Assembly: GCF_900116605.1 (NCBI RefSeq)
Contig: NZ_FPBC01000010.1
Span: 115,109 to 179,108 of the forward strand
Reading direction: 5' to 3'
Length of the DNA: 64,000 nucleotides
DNA from: Pseudomonas marincola
GTDB taxonomy: Bacteria; Pseudomonadota; Gammaproteobacteria; Pseudomonadales; Pseudomonadaceae
Positions 8,866 through 18,317 of the stretch are shown here, piece by piece (position 1 is the stretch's first letter; every line of letters begins with the position of its first letter). The position numbers and the translations under genes are program-made. The notes beneath the pieces were generated by a model. The model made no database searches. It had not been told where the DNA came from and saw only the letters and a list, made by a program, of their open reading frames with translations.

Positions 8866-10011
8866 TCAGCGAAAGCGACGGCCCGGATCATCGGTACTGA
8901 CTTCGAGCGACAAGCCTTCGGTGAGACTCGACAAATGATCGCCATCGCCTTCGGAAGCCAGCTTGATCATCAGGCGCAAGTCGTTCGCCGAGTCGGCATA
9001 GGCCAAGGCGTTTTCGTAAGTGATTTCACCGTCGCTGTAGAGCTTGTACAGAGCCTGATCGAATGTCTGCATGCCCTGCTCCGAAGAGCGCTTCATCAAC
9101 TCCTTGAGCTGATGCACTTCGCCCTTGCGGATCAGGTCGGCTGCCAGCGGCGTATTGATCAGCACTTCAATCACCGCGCGGCGGCCTTTGCCGTCGGGTG
9201 TCGGGATCAGTTGCTGAGCGACAATTGCCTTGAGGTTAAGCGACAGGTCCATCCAGACCTGGCTTTGCCGGTCTGCCGGGAAGAAGTTGATAATCCGGTC
9301 CAGCGCCTGGTTGGCGTTGTTGGCGTGCAGTGTGGCCAGACACAGGTGGCCGGTTTCGGCGAATGCGACGGCGTGATCCATGGTCTCGCGCGAGCGCACC
9401 TCACCAATCAAGATCACATCCGGCGCCTGGCGCAGGGTGTTTTTCAGCGCCACTTCGAACGATTCAGTGTCGATGCCGACTTCGCGCTGAGTGACGATGC
9501 AATTCTGGTGCTGGTGAATGAATTCGATCGGGTCTTCGATGGAAATGATGTGGCCGCTGCTGTTCTTGTTGCGATAGCCAATCATCGCCGCCAGCGAGGT
9601 CGATTTACCGGTACCGGTAGCGCCCACAAACAACACCAGACCACGCTTGGTCAGGGCCAGTTTTTTCAGCACTTCCGGCAGCTTCAACTCTTCGAGCGTA
9701 GGGATGTTGGTTTCGATACGGCGCAGCACCATGCCAGCCAGGTTGCGCTGGTAGAAGGCACTCACCCGGAAACGCCCGATTCCGCGAGCGCTGATTGCAA
9801 AGTTGCACTCATGGTTCTCGGCAAAGTCACGGCGCTGCTGGTCATTCATGACCGCGTGCACTGTTTCACGGGTTTGCTCGGGTGACATCGGCGTTTTGGT
9901 GATCGGCAAGATTTTGCCATTGACCTTCATCGATGGCGGAATACCGGCTGTAATGAAAAGATCGGAGCCGCCCTTTTCGACCATCAGACGTAATAGTTTT
10001 TCAAAGTCCAT
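8866..10011 (-). CDS. pilU: Type IV pilus retraction ATPase PilU
   Basis: Cytosolic hexameric ATPase that assists PilT in retracting type IV pili. At 381 residues it is a PilT-family secretion ATPase. Walker A is GATGTGKST, the Asp box is SIEDPIEFIHQHQ, Walker B is DVILIGEVRSRETMDHAV, and the His box is GHLCLATLHANNANQ. The longer C-terminal tail (ending PGRRFR) and the order after pilT identify it as PilU rather than PilT. It lies 177 bases downstream of pilT on the same strand. Confidence 0.97.
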   Translation of the reverse strand: MDFEKLLRLMVEKGGSDLFITAGIPPSMKVNGKILPITKTPMSPEQTRETVHAVMNDQQRRDFAENHECNFAISARGIGRFRVSAFYQRNLAGMVLRRIETNIPTLEELKLPEVLKKLALTKRGLVLFVGATGTGKSTSLAAMIGYRNKNSSGHIISIEDPIEFIHQHQNCIVTQREVGIDTESFEVALKNTLRQAPDVILIGEVRSRETMDHAVAFAETGHLCLATLHANNANQALDRIINFFPADRQSQVWMDLSLNLKAIVAQQLIPTPDGKGRRAVIEVLINTPLAADLIRKGEVHQLKELMKRSSEQGMQTFDQALYKLYSDGEITYENALAYADSANDLRLMIKLASEGDGDHLSSLTEGLSLEVSTDDPGRRFR

Positions 10012-10188
10012 GGGTCTCTCGCCTTACACCAAATTGCACCTGCAGCCGACTGCCGCTGGCACGTTCATTACCATTTATCCAGCGAGGCAGCCTTGCGACC
10101 GCCTCGTTGCTGCGTGTTGTTTCGGCCGGCGGCTGGGCTGCCGACATTCCAGCGGTGCAACGCGCGCCTTGCGGCGGCGGTTGCCAAG

Positions 10189-11223
10189 CTAGAAGTTCTC
10201 TGGGTTTTTAGCCTTCTCTTTGGCCATGTCTCGGCCGATTAGGCCTTTGCTGACCAGGGTTTTCAGGCATGAATCCAGAGTTTGCATGCCCAGCGAGCCA
10301 CCGGTCTGGATGGCGGAATACATCTGCGCAACCTTGTCTTCACGGATCAGGTTACGAATCGCCGGCGTGCCGATCATGATTTCGTGGGCGGCAACACGGC
10401 CACCGCCGATTTTCTTCAGCAGGGTTTGCGAAATAACCGCCTGCAATGATTCGGAGAGCATCGAGCGAACCATCGACTTCTCTTCCGCCGGGAACACGTC
10501 AACCACACGGTCGATGGTCTTGGCAGCAGAGGTGGTGTGCAGCGTACCGAACACCAGGTGGCCGGTTTCAGCAGCGGTCAGGGCCAAGCGAATGGTTTCC
10601 AGATCGCGCAATTCGCCGACCAGAATGATATCCGGGTCTTCACGCAGCGCCGAGCGCAATGCTTCAGAGAAGCCAAGCGTGTCACGGTGAACTTCACGCT
10701 GGTTGACCAGACACTTCTTCGACTCGTGAACGAATTCGATCGGGTCTTCGATGGTCAGAATATGTTGGTACTTGGTGGTGTTGAGGTAGTCGAGCATCGC
10801 CGCCAGCGTGGTCGATTTACCCGAACCGGTTGGCCCCGTAACCAGTACCAGACCGCGCGGCACATCGGTGATCTTGCGGAACACCTCACCCATGCCGAGG
10901 TCTTCCATGGTCAGAACCCGCGACGGAATCGTCCGGAATACTGCGCCCGAACCGCGATTCTGGTTGAATGCGTTAACCCGGAAACGGGCAACGCCGGGTA
11001 CTTCAAAGGAGAAGTCCGTTTCCAGAAACTCTTCGAAGTCCTTGCGCTGCTTGTCGTTCATGATGTCGTAGATCAGCGCATGCACTTGCTTGTGATCCAG
11101 CGCCGGCAGATTGATGCGGCGAACATCGCCATCAACCCGAATCATCGGCGGCAAACCAGCAGAGAGGTGCAGGTCCGACGCACCTTGCTTGGCACTGAAG
11201 GCGAGCAGCTCAGTGATATCCAT
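10189..11223 (-). CDS. pilT: Type IV pilus retraction ATPase PilT
   Basis: Main motor for pilus retraction and twitching motility, 344 residues from the ATG at 11223 (MDITELLAF), the standard PilT length. Walker A GPTGSGKS is at residues 130-137, the Asp box is TIEDPIEFVHESKK, Walker B is DIILVGELRDLETI, the His box is GHLVFGTLHTTSAAKT, and the PilT-typical AIRNLIREDK lies near the C-terminus. The open frame extends further upstream, but those residues overlap the divergent yggS region and are not PilT-like. It is divergent from yggS, sharing a 63-base spacer. Confidence 0.98.
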   Translation of the reverse strand: MDITELLAFSAKQGASDLHLSAGLPPMIRVDGDVRRINLPALDHKQVHALIYDIMNDKQRKDFEEFLETDFSFEVPGVARFRVNAFNQNRGSGAVFRTIPSRVLTMEDLGMGEVFRKITDVPRGLVLVTGPTGSGKSTTLAAMLDYLNTTKYQHILTIEDPIEFVHESKKCLVNQREVHRDTLGFSEALRSALREDPDIILVGELRDLETIRLALTAAETGHLVFGTLHTTSAAKTIDRVVDVFPAEEKSMVRSMLSESLQAVISQTLLKKIGGGRVAAHEIMIGTPAIRNLIREDKVAQMYSAIQTGGSLGMQTLDSCLKTLVSKGLIGRDMAKEKAKNPENF

Positions 11224-11286
11224 AGGACTCCCTAATGACGGTAGAATGCCGTGAACGTAGAACGCACGGGCGATAGAGCGAGAATA

Positions 11287-11961
11287 ATGTCCACGATAGC
11301 AGAGAATATTGCAAAGGTCGGAGCTCGCATTCGTGAGGCAGCGCAAGCTGCAGGCCGCGAATCCACCTCCATTGGCCTGCTCGCAGTGAGCAAAACCAAA
11401 CCTGCCGCTGCCATCCGTGAAGCTTATTTAGCGGGTGTCGGGCACGTTGGCGAGAACTACTTGCAAGAGGCGCTCGAAAAACAGCAGGAACTAGCCGATC
11501 TGCCCCTAACTTGGCATTTCATCGGCCCTATCCAGTCGAACAAGACCCGCGCGATTGCCGAGCACTTCAGTTGGGTGCATTCGGTAGACCGCCTGAAGAT
11601 CGCCCAGCGCCTCTCGGAGCAGCGCCCAGCCTCATTGCCGCCGCTGAATATCTGCCTGCAAGTGAATGTCAGCGGTGAAGCGAGTAAATCCGGCTGCACG
11701 GCAGAACAATTGCCGGCACTGGCCGCTGCGGTGCAACAGTTGCCCAACCTGAAGCTGCGCGGGTTAATGGCCATTCCCGAGCCCACCGATGATCAAAGCG
11801 AGCAGCGCGCAGCATTCGCTATCGTCCAAAACCTGCAACAGCAATTGGGCCTCGACACCTTGTCGATTGGCATGAGCCACGACCTCGAAGCGGCCATTGC
11901 TCAGGGCGCTACGTGGGTGCGCATCGGCACGGCGCTGTTTGGCGCCCGCGACTATTCATAA
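11287..11961 (+). CDS. yggS: YggS/PLPBP pyridoxal phosphate-binding protein
   Basis: PLP-homeostasis protein of the PROSC/YggS family, 224 residues. It is a single-domain alanine-racemase-like barrel with LLAVSKTKP carrying the PLP lysine, GENYLQEALEK, WHFIGPIQSNKTR and the phosphate-binding GMSHDLEAAIAQGATWVRIG. ATG 11287 gives the family start; an upstream GTG at 11251 would add non-conserved residues. It sits ahead of proC, yggT and yggU, the order found in most pseudomonads. Confidence 0.96.
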   Translation: MSTIAENIAKVGARIREAAQAAGRESTSIGLLAVSKTKPAAAIREAYLAGVGHVGENYLQEALEKQQELADLPLTWHFIGPIQSNKTRAIAEHFSWVHSVDRLKIAQRLSEQRPASLPPLNICLQVNVSGEASKSGCTAEQLPALAAAVQQLPNLKLRGLMAIPEPTDDQSEQRAAFAIVQNLQQQLGLDTLSIGMSHDLEAAIAQGATWVRIGTALFGARDYS

Positions 11962-12076
11962 AGGTGGCCGCACACGCAGAGTTCGCCGACCTTACTGAGC
12001 AGTTGCTGCATTGAAAAATGCTCACAGCCGCCTCATCTAGTAATGTGCTTCATTCTAAATAGCTAAGGACCCCGTT

Positions 12077-12895
12077 ATGACCACTCCTCGCATTGCCTTT
12101 ATTGGTGCCGGCAACATGGCAGCCAGCCTGATCGGCGGGATGCGTGCTCAAGGCGTTGGCGCCGAGTCGATCCGCGCCAGTGATCGCGGCGCCGAGCAAC
12201 GCGAAAAAATCAGCGCGCAATACGGCATCGATGTGTTTGCCAGCAATGCCGAGGCCATCAACGGGGTCGACGTGATTGTGCTGTCGATCAAACCGCAGGC
12301 CATGAAAGAAGTGTGTCTGGATCTCGCGCCGCATATAAAGGACGGTCAGTTGATTGTCTCGATCGCGGCCGGTATCAGCAGTGCAAGCCTTGCCAACTGG
12401 CTGGGCGAGCGCGCCATTGTGCGCTGCATGCCCAACACCCCGGCCTTGCTGCGCCAGGGCGTTAGCGGCCTGTACGCCAACCCGCAGGTCAGCGCCGAGC
12501 AACGCCAGCAAGCCGAGCAATTGCTCAGCGCCGTTGGCCTGGCCCTGTGGCTGGATGAGGAACACCTGATTGACGCAGTCACCGCCGTTTCAGGCAGCGG
12601 ACCGGCGTATTTCTTCCTGCTGATCGAAGCCATGACCGCTGCCGGCGAAAAACTCGGCCTGCCGCGTGAAACGGCAGAAAAGCTGACCCAGCAAACCGCA
12701 CTGGGCGCCGCGCAAATGGCCATTGCCAGCGACGTGGATGCCGCTGAGTTGCGCCGCCGGGTAACATCACCGGCTGGCACCACAGAGGCTGCCATCAAAA
12801 CCTTCCAGGCTGGCGGCTTTGAAGCCCTGGTCGATGCTGCATTAAACGCCGCCGCCCAGCGCTCCGCTGAACTGGCCGAGCAACTGGGCAAATAA
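12077..12895 (+). CDS. proC: Pyrroline-5-carboxylate reductase
   Basis: Reduces pyrroline-5-carboxylate to proline with NAD(P)H, the last step of proline synthesis. Length is 272 residues. The N-terminal Rossmann motif is IAFIGAGNMAASLIGG, the conserved RCMPNTPALLRQG follows near residue 120, and the P5CR signature AELRRRVTSPAGTTEAAIK lies near the C-terminus. It is 115 bases after yggS and 7 bases before yggT. Confidence 0.98.
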   Translation: MTTPRIAFIGAGNMAASLIGGMRAQGVGAESIRASDRGAEQREKISAQYGIDVFASNAEAINGVDVIVLSIKPQAMKEVCLDLAPHIKDGQLIVSIAAGISSASLANWLGERAIVRCMPNTPALLRQGVSGLYANPQVSAEQRQQAEQLLSAVGLALWLDEEHLIDAVTAVSGSGPAYFFLLIEAMTAAGEKLGLPRETAEKLTQQTALGAAQMAIASDVDAAELRRRVTSPAGTTEAAIKTFQAGGFEALVDAALNAAAQRSAELAEQLGK

Positions 12896-12902
12896 GGAGA
12901 TC

Positions 12903-13496
12903 ATGATGATCGGATTGAACACCGCTGCCGTCTATGTACTGCAAACCATCGGCAGCTTTTACTTGTTGATCGTGTTGCTGCGTTTCATTCTGCAACTGGT
13001 TCGGGCTGACTTCTACAACCCCATCAGCCAGTTCATCGTGCGCGCAACCCAGCCTCTGCTGAAACCACTGCGCCGGATTATCCCAAGTTTTGCCGGCCTC
13101 GACCTGGCGTCGCTGGTACTGGCGATTCTGGTGCAACTGGCGCTGATGGCACTGACCCTGATGCTGATGGGTTACGGCGTTGGCAACCCGTTGCAATTGC
13201 TGGTCTGGTCGATCATTGGCGTGACCGCACTGTTCGTAAAGGTGTTCTTCTTTGCCCTGATTATCAGCGTGATCCTGTCGTGGGTTGCCCAAGGCAGCAG
13301 CAACCCGGCAGTAATTCTGGTCAATCAGATCTGCGAGCCTCTGCTGATGCCGTTTCGCAAGATCCTGCCGAATCTTGGCGGCCTCGATCTTTCGCCGATT
13401 CTGGCGTTTCTGGTGCTTAACCTGATCGACATGCTGGTGATCCGCAATCTCGCGGTTATGACCGGCATGCTGCAAGGCCTCAGCATGGCCATCTGA
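12903..13496 (+). CDS. yggT: YggT family membrane protein
   Basis: Integral membrane protein of 197 residues with two YggT repeats, each made of two helices and a proline-containing loop (NPISQFIVRATQPLLKPLRR and NQICEPLLMPFRKILPNLGG). Related proteins are linked to osmotic tolerance and cell-envelope organisation, without a defined mechanism. An AGGAG site precedes the tandem ATG codons at 12903/12906. Its stop overlaps the yggU start, so both are coupled. Confidence 0.93.
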   Translation: MMIGLNTAAVYVLQTIGSFYLLIVLLRFILQLVRADFYNPISQFIVRATQPLLKPLRRIIPSFAGLDLASLVLAILVQLALMALTLMLMGYGVGNPLQLLVWSIIGVTALFVKVFFFALIISVILSWVAQGSSNPAVILVNQICEPLLMPFRKILPNLGGLDLSPILAFLVLNLIDMLVIRNLAVMTGMLQGLSMAI

Positions 13497-13792
13497 TGAG
13501 TTTCTATCGCTGGGACGGTGACGATCTGATCCTCAATTGTCACCTGCAGCCCAACGCAAGCTCCGACGAGTTTGCCGGGCTGCACGGCGACAGATTAAAA
13601 ATTCGCCTCACCGCCCCGCCAATAGAAGGCAAAGCCAACGCCCATCTGCTAGCTTTTCTGGCAGGTGCATTTGCTGTGAGTAAACGCCAAGTTTGCTTGG
13701 AAAGTGGCCAACAGAGCCGACAAAAGCGCGTACGAATCGTGAACCCGCAAAAACTGCCGAACGGTATAGAACTTAGTCGTTCCGATAAGTGA
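13496..13792 (+). CDS. yggU: DUF167/YggU family protein
   Basis: Small soluble protein of 98 residues in the UPF0235 (YggU) family: YRWDGDDLILNCHLQPNAS at the start and the signature LTAPPIEGKANAHLLAFLAG. The function is unknown. Its ATG lies within the yggT stop codon (TGATG), and the frame ends 34 bases before the candidate promoter of the next gene. Confidence 0.93.
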   Translation: MSFYRWDGDDLILNCHLQPNASSDEFAGLHGDRLKIRLTAPPIEGKANAHLLAFLAGAFAVSKRQVCLESGQQSRQKRVRIVNPQKLPNGIELSRSDK

Positions 13793-13825
13793 CAAACCTT
13801 TAGTGAGGTAGCTTGCTTGAGTTTA

Positions 13826-13853
13826 TTGACGCCGGGCGCATCTGCGGCATAAT
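13826..13853 (+). promoter_or_regulatory. Candidate sigma-70 promoter for the GTPase gene
   Basis: TTGACG and CATAAT are separated by 16 bases in the gap after yggU. The transcript would carry a leader of about 150 bases with a small hairpin (CCACCC pairing with GGGTGG at about 13913-13935) before the GTPase start. The match is by eye and has no expression support. Confidence 0.45.
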
Positions 13854-14010
13854 GCCAGTATACGATTATCAACAAGCATTGAGTCTCATTACCGGCAACG
13901 GTTGAAAGGGCTCCACCCCAGTAGTATCTGGGTGGTAATAGCGGGCCAGAAACACGGCTATCCCATGTTCATGAGCATGCCGGCGCGTGTTTGTATGTGA
14001 GGAACGATGA

Positions 14011-15993
14011 ATGAGCATGGAACGTCTCAGCCAACAGGTCGACGCCTACGTCACCTGGAAACGCGAGTTGATGCGCGAAATTACCCGCTACCGCAGCTGG
14101 CTGATCTCCAACCGGCTGGGCTCGGAAGCCCTCGATAAAAAGCTTGAACGCGCGATGCATTTACTGCGCACCGACCACATAACGCTGGCGTTTGTGGGCG
14201 AGTTCTCGCGCGGCAAGACCGAGCTGATCAACAGCCTGTTCTTCTCCGACTATGGCCAGCGCATGCTGCCCTCGCAGGTCGGGCGCACAACCATGTGCCC
14301 CACCGAGCTGTTTTTCGACCCGCGCTCCGAGCACAGTTATATCCGCTTGCTGCCGATAGAAACGCGCAGCGCCGATGCCAGCATTTCCCAATTCAAACGC
14401 GCGCCTGAGCAATGGCTGAACATCGCACTGGATCCAAGCGACCCAGACAACATGGTCGAGGCTTTCGCGCAGGTTGCCCGCACCAAGCCCATGCAGGTCG
14501 AGCAGGCAATCCAGCTCGGCTTCTACCCGGAAATGCTTGAAAGCACCGGCAAACCCGGCCAGGTGATGGTTCCGGCATGGCGCCATGCGCTGGTCAATAT
14601 CGACCACCCACTGCTGCGCCAAGGCCTGCGTATCCTTGATACACCGGGCTTGAATGCGCTGGGCAGCGAACCCGAACTGACCCTCTCGATGTTGCCCAAC
14701 GCTCAGGCAATCATCTTCCTGCTGTCTGCCGACACCGGCGTTACCGCCAGTGACATGGAAATCTGGAAGCAGCATATTCTGCAACTGGATGACCCGGACC
14801 ACACCAGCCTGCTCGCCGTTCTGAACAAGATTGACGTGCTCTGGGACGATCTCGCTGGCGAGGCATTTGTGCAGGAAAGCATTCATCGCATCCAGCAAAC
14901 AACCGCCAGCCAACTGGGCCTGAAAACCGCCGATGTACTGCCAATTTCAGCGAAACAGGCGCTACTGGCCAAAGTGCGCCACGATCCCGAGTTACTCGCC
15001 CGCAGCCAGATCAGCGGACTAGAAGACCTGCTCTGCGAGCGCATCGTGCTACAAAAAGAGCGGCTGATTGAAGACCACGTGGTGATGCAGGTGCTGGATC
15101 TGCTCAAAGGCAGCCAGAACATGCTCAACCAGCGGCTGCAACAGGTCACCGCGCAGAAAGAGCTGCTCAGCAACAGTCATCAGGACAACGGCCAGACACT
15201 GTTCGAGCTGACAGCCAAGACCAAAGAAGAGCACAACCTGCATCACAAGCGCCTGCTTGGCCTGAAAACCAACCAGCGCCTGCTCAAGCGTCAGGGCGAC
15301 CTGCTGCGTGAGGCTATTCGCCCGGAGCGGTTAGAAGGCCACCTCGAAGTGGTGCGCAAGAACCTCACCGGCAGTTGGACCACCATTGGTATCAACCAGG
15401 CGATTACCAACTTCTTCGCCAGCATTGATGAAGACTTGCAGCACCTGGCCGATGAAGCGGAAATGGCCAACACCATGGTTGCAGCTATCTACCGTCGGCA
15501 TAACGAAGAGAATCCGCTGCATTGTGTGGATGCGCCGCAGTTCAATATCAACCGCCATCTGCGTGATCTCAAGCAACTGCGCGAACAGGCCGACCAATTC
15601 CGCCTGCAGCTGAAAACCCTGCTCACCGAGCAAGGTGTGCTGGCGCGCCGCTTCTTTGCCACCCTGGCCCAAGAAGTCATCGGGCTGCACCAGCGTTTGC
15701 GCCAGGACGCCGAACAATGGGCCAACGATGCCTTGATGCCGCTGATGCAGCACACCCTTGAGCACAAGCAATTGCTCGAAACGCACATGCTCAAACTCAA
15801 GTCGCTGGCGCAGGAAACCCAATTGAATCGTCAGCGCAGCGAGCAACTCAGCCGTTATCACGGCGAGCTGCTGGTTCAGCTCAGCCAGGCCAATGGCATG
15901 CTCAAGGTTTTCCGCCGTCCGGCGCCGGTGCAGCGGCAAAAGAAAGTGGTAAATCTGCTGGCTTCGCTGCGTACCGAAGGCGCCCGCGATTAA
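14011..15993 (+). CDS. Dynamin-like GTPase family protein
   Basis: Large GTPase of 660 residues. The G domain comes first: P-loop FVGEFSRGKTELINSLF (about residue 60), switch motif LDTPGLNALGSEPELT and the G4 motif NKID. The second half (about 350-640) is long, charged and helical with many Gln/Leu heptads, as in bacterial dynamin-like proteins. I see no transmembrane helix. Bacterial dynamins act in membrane remodelling or chromosome/replisome events; which applies here is unknown. ATG 14011 follows GAGGAACG; a nearby ATG at 14007 is in another frame. It appears to be its own transcript, bracketed by a promoter candidate and a terminator. Confidence 0.85.
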   Translation: MSMERLSQQVDAYVTWKRELMREITRYRSWLISNRLGSEALDKKLERAMHLLRTDHITLAFVGEFSRGKTELINSLFFSDYGQRMLPSQVGRTTMCPTELFFDPRSEHSYIRLLPIETRSADASISQFKRAPEQWLNIALDPSDPDNMVEAFAQVARTKPMQVEQAIQLGFYPEMLESTGKPGQVMVPAWRHALVNIDHPLLRQGLRILDTPGLNALGSEPELTLSMLPNAQAIIFLLSADTGVTASDMEIWKQHILQLDDPDHTSLLAVLNKIDVLWDDLAGEAFVQESIHRIQQTTASQLGLKTADVLPISAKQALLAKVRHDPELLARSQISGLEDLLCERIVLQKERLIEDHVVMQVLDLLKGSQNMLNQRLQQVTAQKELLSNSHQDNGQTLFELTAKTKEEHNLHHKRLLGLKTNQRLLKRQGDLLREAIRPERLEGHLEVVRKNLTGSWTTIGINQAITNFFASIDEDLQHLADEAEMANTMVAAIYRRHNEENPLHCVDAPQFNINRHLRDLKQLREQADQFRLQLKTLLTEQGVLARRFFATLAQEVIGLHQRLRQDAEQWANDALMPLMQHTLEHKQLLETHMLKLKSLAQETQLNRQRSEQLSRYHGELLVQLSQANGMLKVFRRPAPVQRQKKVVNLLASLRTEGARD

Positions 15994-16021
15994 GTCGTAA
16001 CAGTTTCTCCGCGCAACACCT

Positions 16022-16056
16022 GCCGCCCCGTGCTTGCCGCACGGGGCGGCGCTCTT
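16022..16056 (+). terminator. Intrinsic terminator after the GTPase gene
   Basis: A GC-rich 12-bp stem (GCCGCCCCGTGC with GCACGGGGCGGC) with a five-base loop is followed by GCTCTTT. It lies 29 bases after the stop codon, before metX. Confidence 0.8.
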
Positions 16057-16104
16057 TAGACTGCGTCCCTTGCTTTTTCACTTCACTTTTCGCGAGCGGG
16101 CTCG

Positions 16105-17244
16105 ATGTCGACTGCCTTCCCCCAAGACTCTGTTGGCTTGGTGACTCCCCAGGTGATGCATTTTGCCGAACCTTTGGCTCTCGCCTGTGGGCGTGACCTG
16201 GCCGAGTACCAGATTACTTATGAAACCTACGGTGAGCTGAATGCTCAGCGCAGCAATGCGGTGCTCATCTGTCACGCCTTGTCTGGCCACCATCACGCCG
16301 CGGGTTATCACAGCCCCGACGACCGTAAACCCGGTTGGTGGGACAGCTGTATCGGCCCCGGCAAAGCCATCGACACCAATAAGTTCTTCGTAGTCAGCCT
16401 GAACAATCTCGGCGGCTGCAATGGTTCGACCGGCCCCAGCAGCATCAACCCGGCAACGGGCAAGCCTTATGGCGCCGACTTCCCGGTCTTCACCGTGGAA
16501 TGCTGGGTCCACAGCCAGGCGCGGCTGGCGGATGAGCTGGGTATCGAGCAGTGGGCAGCCGTGGTTGGCGGCAGCTTGGGCGGCATGCAGGCCATCCAGT
16601 GGACAATCACCTACCCCGAGCGCGTGCGTCACTGTTTGGCCATTGCTTCGGCGCCCAAGCTTTCGGCGCAGAACATCGCATTCAACGAAGTCGCACGTCA
16701 GGCCATTTTGACCGACCCGGATTTTCACGGCGGACACTTTCTAGAACACGGCGTGATTCCCAAGCGTGGCCTGATGCTGGCACGCATGGTCGGCCACATC
16801 ACCTATTTGTCTGACGACGCCATGGGCGAGAAATTTGGTCGCGGTCTGAAGAGCGAGAAGCTCAACTACGACTTCCACAGCGTCGAGTTTCAGGTCGAGA
16901 GTTACCTGCGCTATCAGGGCGAAGAGTTCTCCGGGCGTTTCGACGCGAACACCTATCTGCTGATGACCAAGGCGCTCGACTACTTCGATCCTGCCGCGGC
17001 TCACGACGGCGATCTGGCCAAGACGCTGGCAGTGGCCAAAGCCGATTTCGCGGTGTTCTCGTTCACCACCGACTGGCGCTTCTCGCCAGCGCGCTCGCGC
17101 GAAATTGTTGATGCGCTAACCGCCTCACGCAAAAACGTGTGCTATCTGGAAGTTGACGCGCCGCAAGGCCACGATGCCTTCCTGATGCCAATTCCACGTT
17201 ATTTGCAGGCATTTAGCAGCTACATGAATCGAATTGCCGTATGA
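16105..17244 (+). CDS. metX: Homoserine O-acyltransferase MetX
   Basis: Alpha/beta-hydrolase acyltransferase that activates homoserine for methionine synthesis, 379 residues. The nucleophile elbow is VVGGSLGGMQAIQW near residue 155, with NLGGCNGSTGPSS before it and the catalytic His in DAPQGHDAFLMP near the end. In many pseudomonads this family uses succinyl-CoA rather than acetyl-CoA; acyl specificity cannot be read with certainty here. It is followed after 7 bases by metW. Confidence 0.96.
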   Translation: MSTAFPQDSVGLVTPQVMHFAEPLALACGRDLAEYQITYETYGELNAQRSNAVLICHALSGHHHAAGYHSPDDRKPGWWDSCIGPGKAIDTNKFFVVSLNNLGGCNGSTGPSSINPATGKPYGADFPVFTVECWVHSQARLADELGIEQWAAVVGGSLGGMQAIQWTITYPERVRHCLAIASAPKLSAQNIAFNEVARQAILTDPDFHGGHFLEHGVIPKRGLMLARMVGHITYLSDDAMGEKFGRGLKSEKLNYDFHSVEFQVESYLRYQGEEFSGRFDANTYLLMTKALDYFDPAAAHDGDLAKTLAVAKADFAVFSFTTDWRFSPARSREIVDALTASRKNVCYLEVDAPQGHDAFLMPIPRYLQAFSSYMNRIAV

Positions 17245-17251
17245 GGTCGAA

Positions 17252-17872
17252 ATGAGAGCTGATCTGGACATCATCCAGGACTGGATTCCTGCGGGCAGTC
17301 GCGTGCTCGACCTTGGCTGCGGCAACGGCGAACTGCTGGCGTGGCTCACGGCCAACAAGCAAGTATTCGGCTACGGTCTGGAAATCGACGCGGACAACAT
17401 TGCCGAGTGCGTAAGCAAGGGCGTCAACGTCATCGAGCAAGACCTCGACAAGGGGCTGGGCAACTTTGCCGATCACAGCTTCGATGTGGTGGTCATGACT
17501 CAGGCGCTGCAAGCGGTGCATTACCCGGACCGGATTCTCAGCGAGATGCTGCGCGTCGGTAAGACCTGCATCATCACCTTCCCCAACTTCGGTCATTGGC
17601 GCTGCCGCTGGTATCTGGCCAGCAAAGGCCGCATGCCGGTGTCCGATTTCCTGCCGTACACCTGGTACAACACCCCGAACATTCACTTCTGCACCTTCGA
17701 AGATTTCGAGCGCCTGTGCCGTGGCCAGCAAGCCACCGTACTCGACCGTCTGGCGGTTGATCGCGACCACATCAATGGCTGGGCCAGCCGGATGTGGCCT
17801 AATCTGTTTGGTGAGATTGGTATCTATCGGGTCAGTGGCCATACCGCCATGAATGCCGGACAAAACCGCTGA
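17252..17872 (+). CDS. metW: Methionine biosynthesis protein MetW
   Basis: SAM-methyltransferase-fold protein of 206 residues that partners MetX in pseudomonads; its own reaction is not established. The SAM loop VLDLGCGNGELLAWL is near residue 18, followed by VVMTQALQAVHYPD and TFPNFGHWRCRW. ATG 17252 gives the family start MRADLDIIQDW and lies just after the metX stop; an upstream in-frame TTG at 17234 lies inside metX. Confidence 0.96.
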   Translation: MRADLDIIQDWIPAGSRVLDLGCGNGELLAWLTANKQVFGYGLEIDADNIAECVSKGVNVIEQDLDKGLGNFADHSFDVVVMTQALQAVHYPDRILSEMLRVGKTCIITFPNFGHWRCRWYLASKGRMPVSDFLPYTWYNTPNIHFCTFEDFERLCRGQQATVLDRLAVDRDHINGWASRMWPNLFGEIGIYRVSGHTAMNAGQNR

Positions 17873-17897
17873 TCCACACCGTTTCAAGGAGAGCCCC

Positions 17898-18317
17898 ATG
17901 CGCCGCCTCGCTGTTCTACTCATTGCTCTGTGCCTGAGCCTGCCCGCGTTTGCCGAACAAAAGAAAACCTTCGGTGATCTCGATGTTCACTACAGCGCCT
18001 TCACCTCGGGTTATTTGCAGCCCGACATTGCGGCGGCCAATGGCCTGACCCGCAGCAAGAAACTTGGCGTGATGAACATCGCCGTGCTCAAGGCCGGCAA
18101 AGCCACCACGGCCAACGTCAGCGGCACCATGAAGAATCTGCTGGGTAAAGATTATCCGCTGAGCTTCAAGGCCGTTAACGAAGGTGAGGCGATCTATTAC
18201 CTCGCCCAGTTCCCGCTGGAAAGCCAGGAAATGCTGCGCTTCACCATCAACGTCAGTGTCAGCGGTGGCGCTACCAACAGCTTCGAATTCAACCAGGAAC
18301 TGTATCCAGGCGAATGA
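17898..18317 (+). CDS. Periplasmic DUF4426 protein
   Basis: Exported protein of 139 residues with a clear signal peptide (LAVLLIALCLSLPAFA, cleavage before EQKK) and the DUF4426 body (FGDLDVHYSAFTSGYLQPDI, then LPLES-like FPLESQEMLRFTINVS). An AAGGAGA site precedes the ATG at 17898. The family is unstudied but is conserved at this place between metW and rdgB in pseudomonads. It overlaps rdgB by four bases (ATGA). Confidence 0.88.
   Translation: MRRLAVLLIALCLSLPAFAEQKKTFGDLDVHYSAFTSGYLQPDIAAANGLTRSKKLGVMNIAVLKAGKATTANVSGTMKNLLGKDYPLSFKAVNEGEAIYYLAQFPLESQEMLRFTINVSVSGGATNSFEFNQELYPGE

Noticed and set aside
8935..9885. A 316-codon plus-strand frame
   Set aside because: It is a shadow of pilU; the minus-strand ATPase motifs are decisive.
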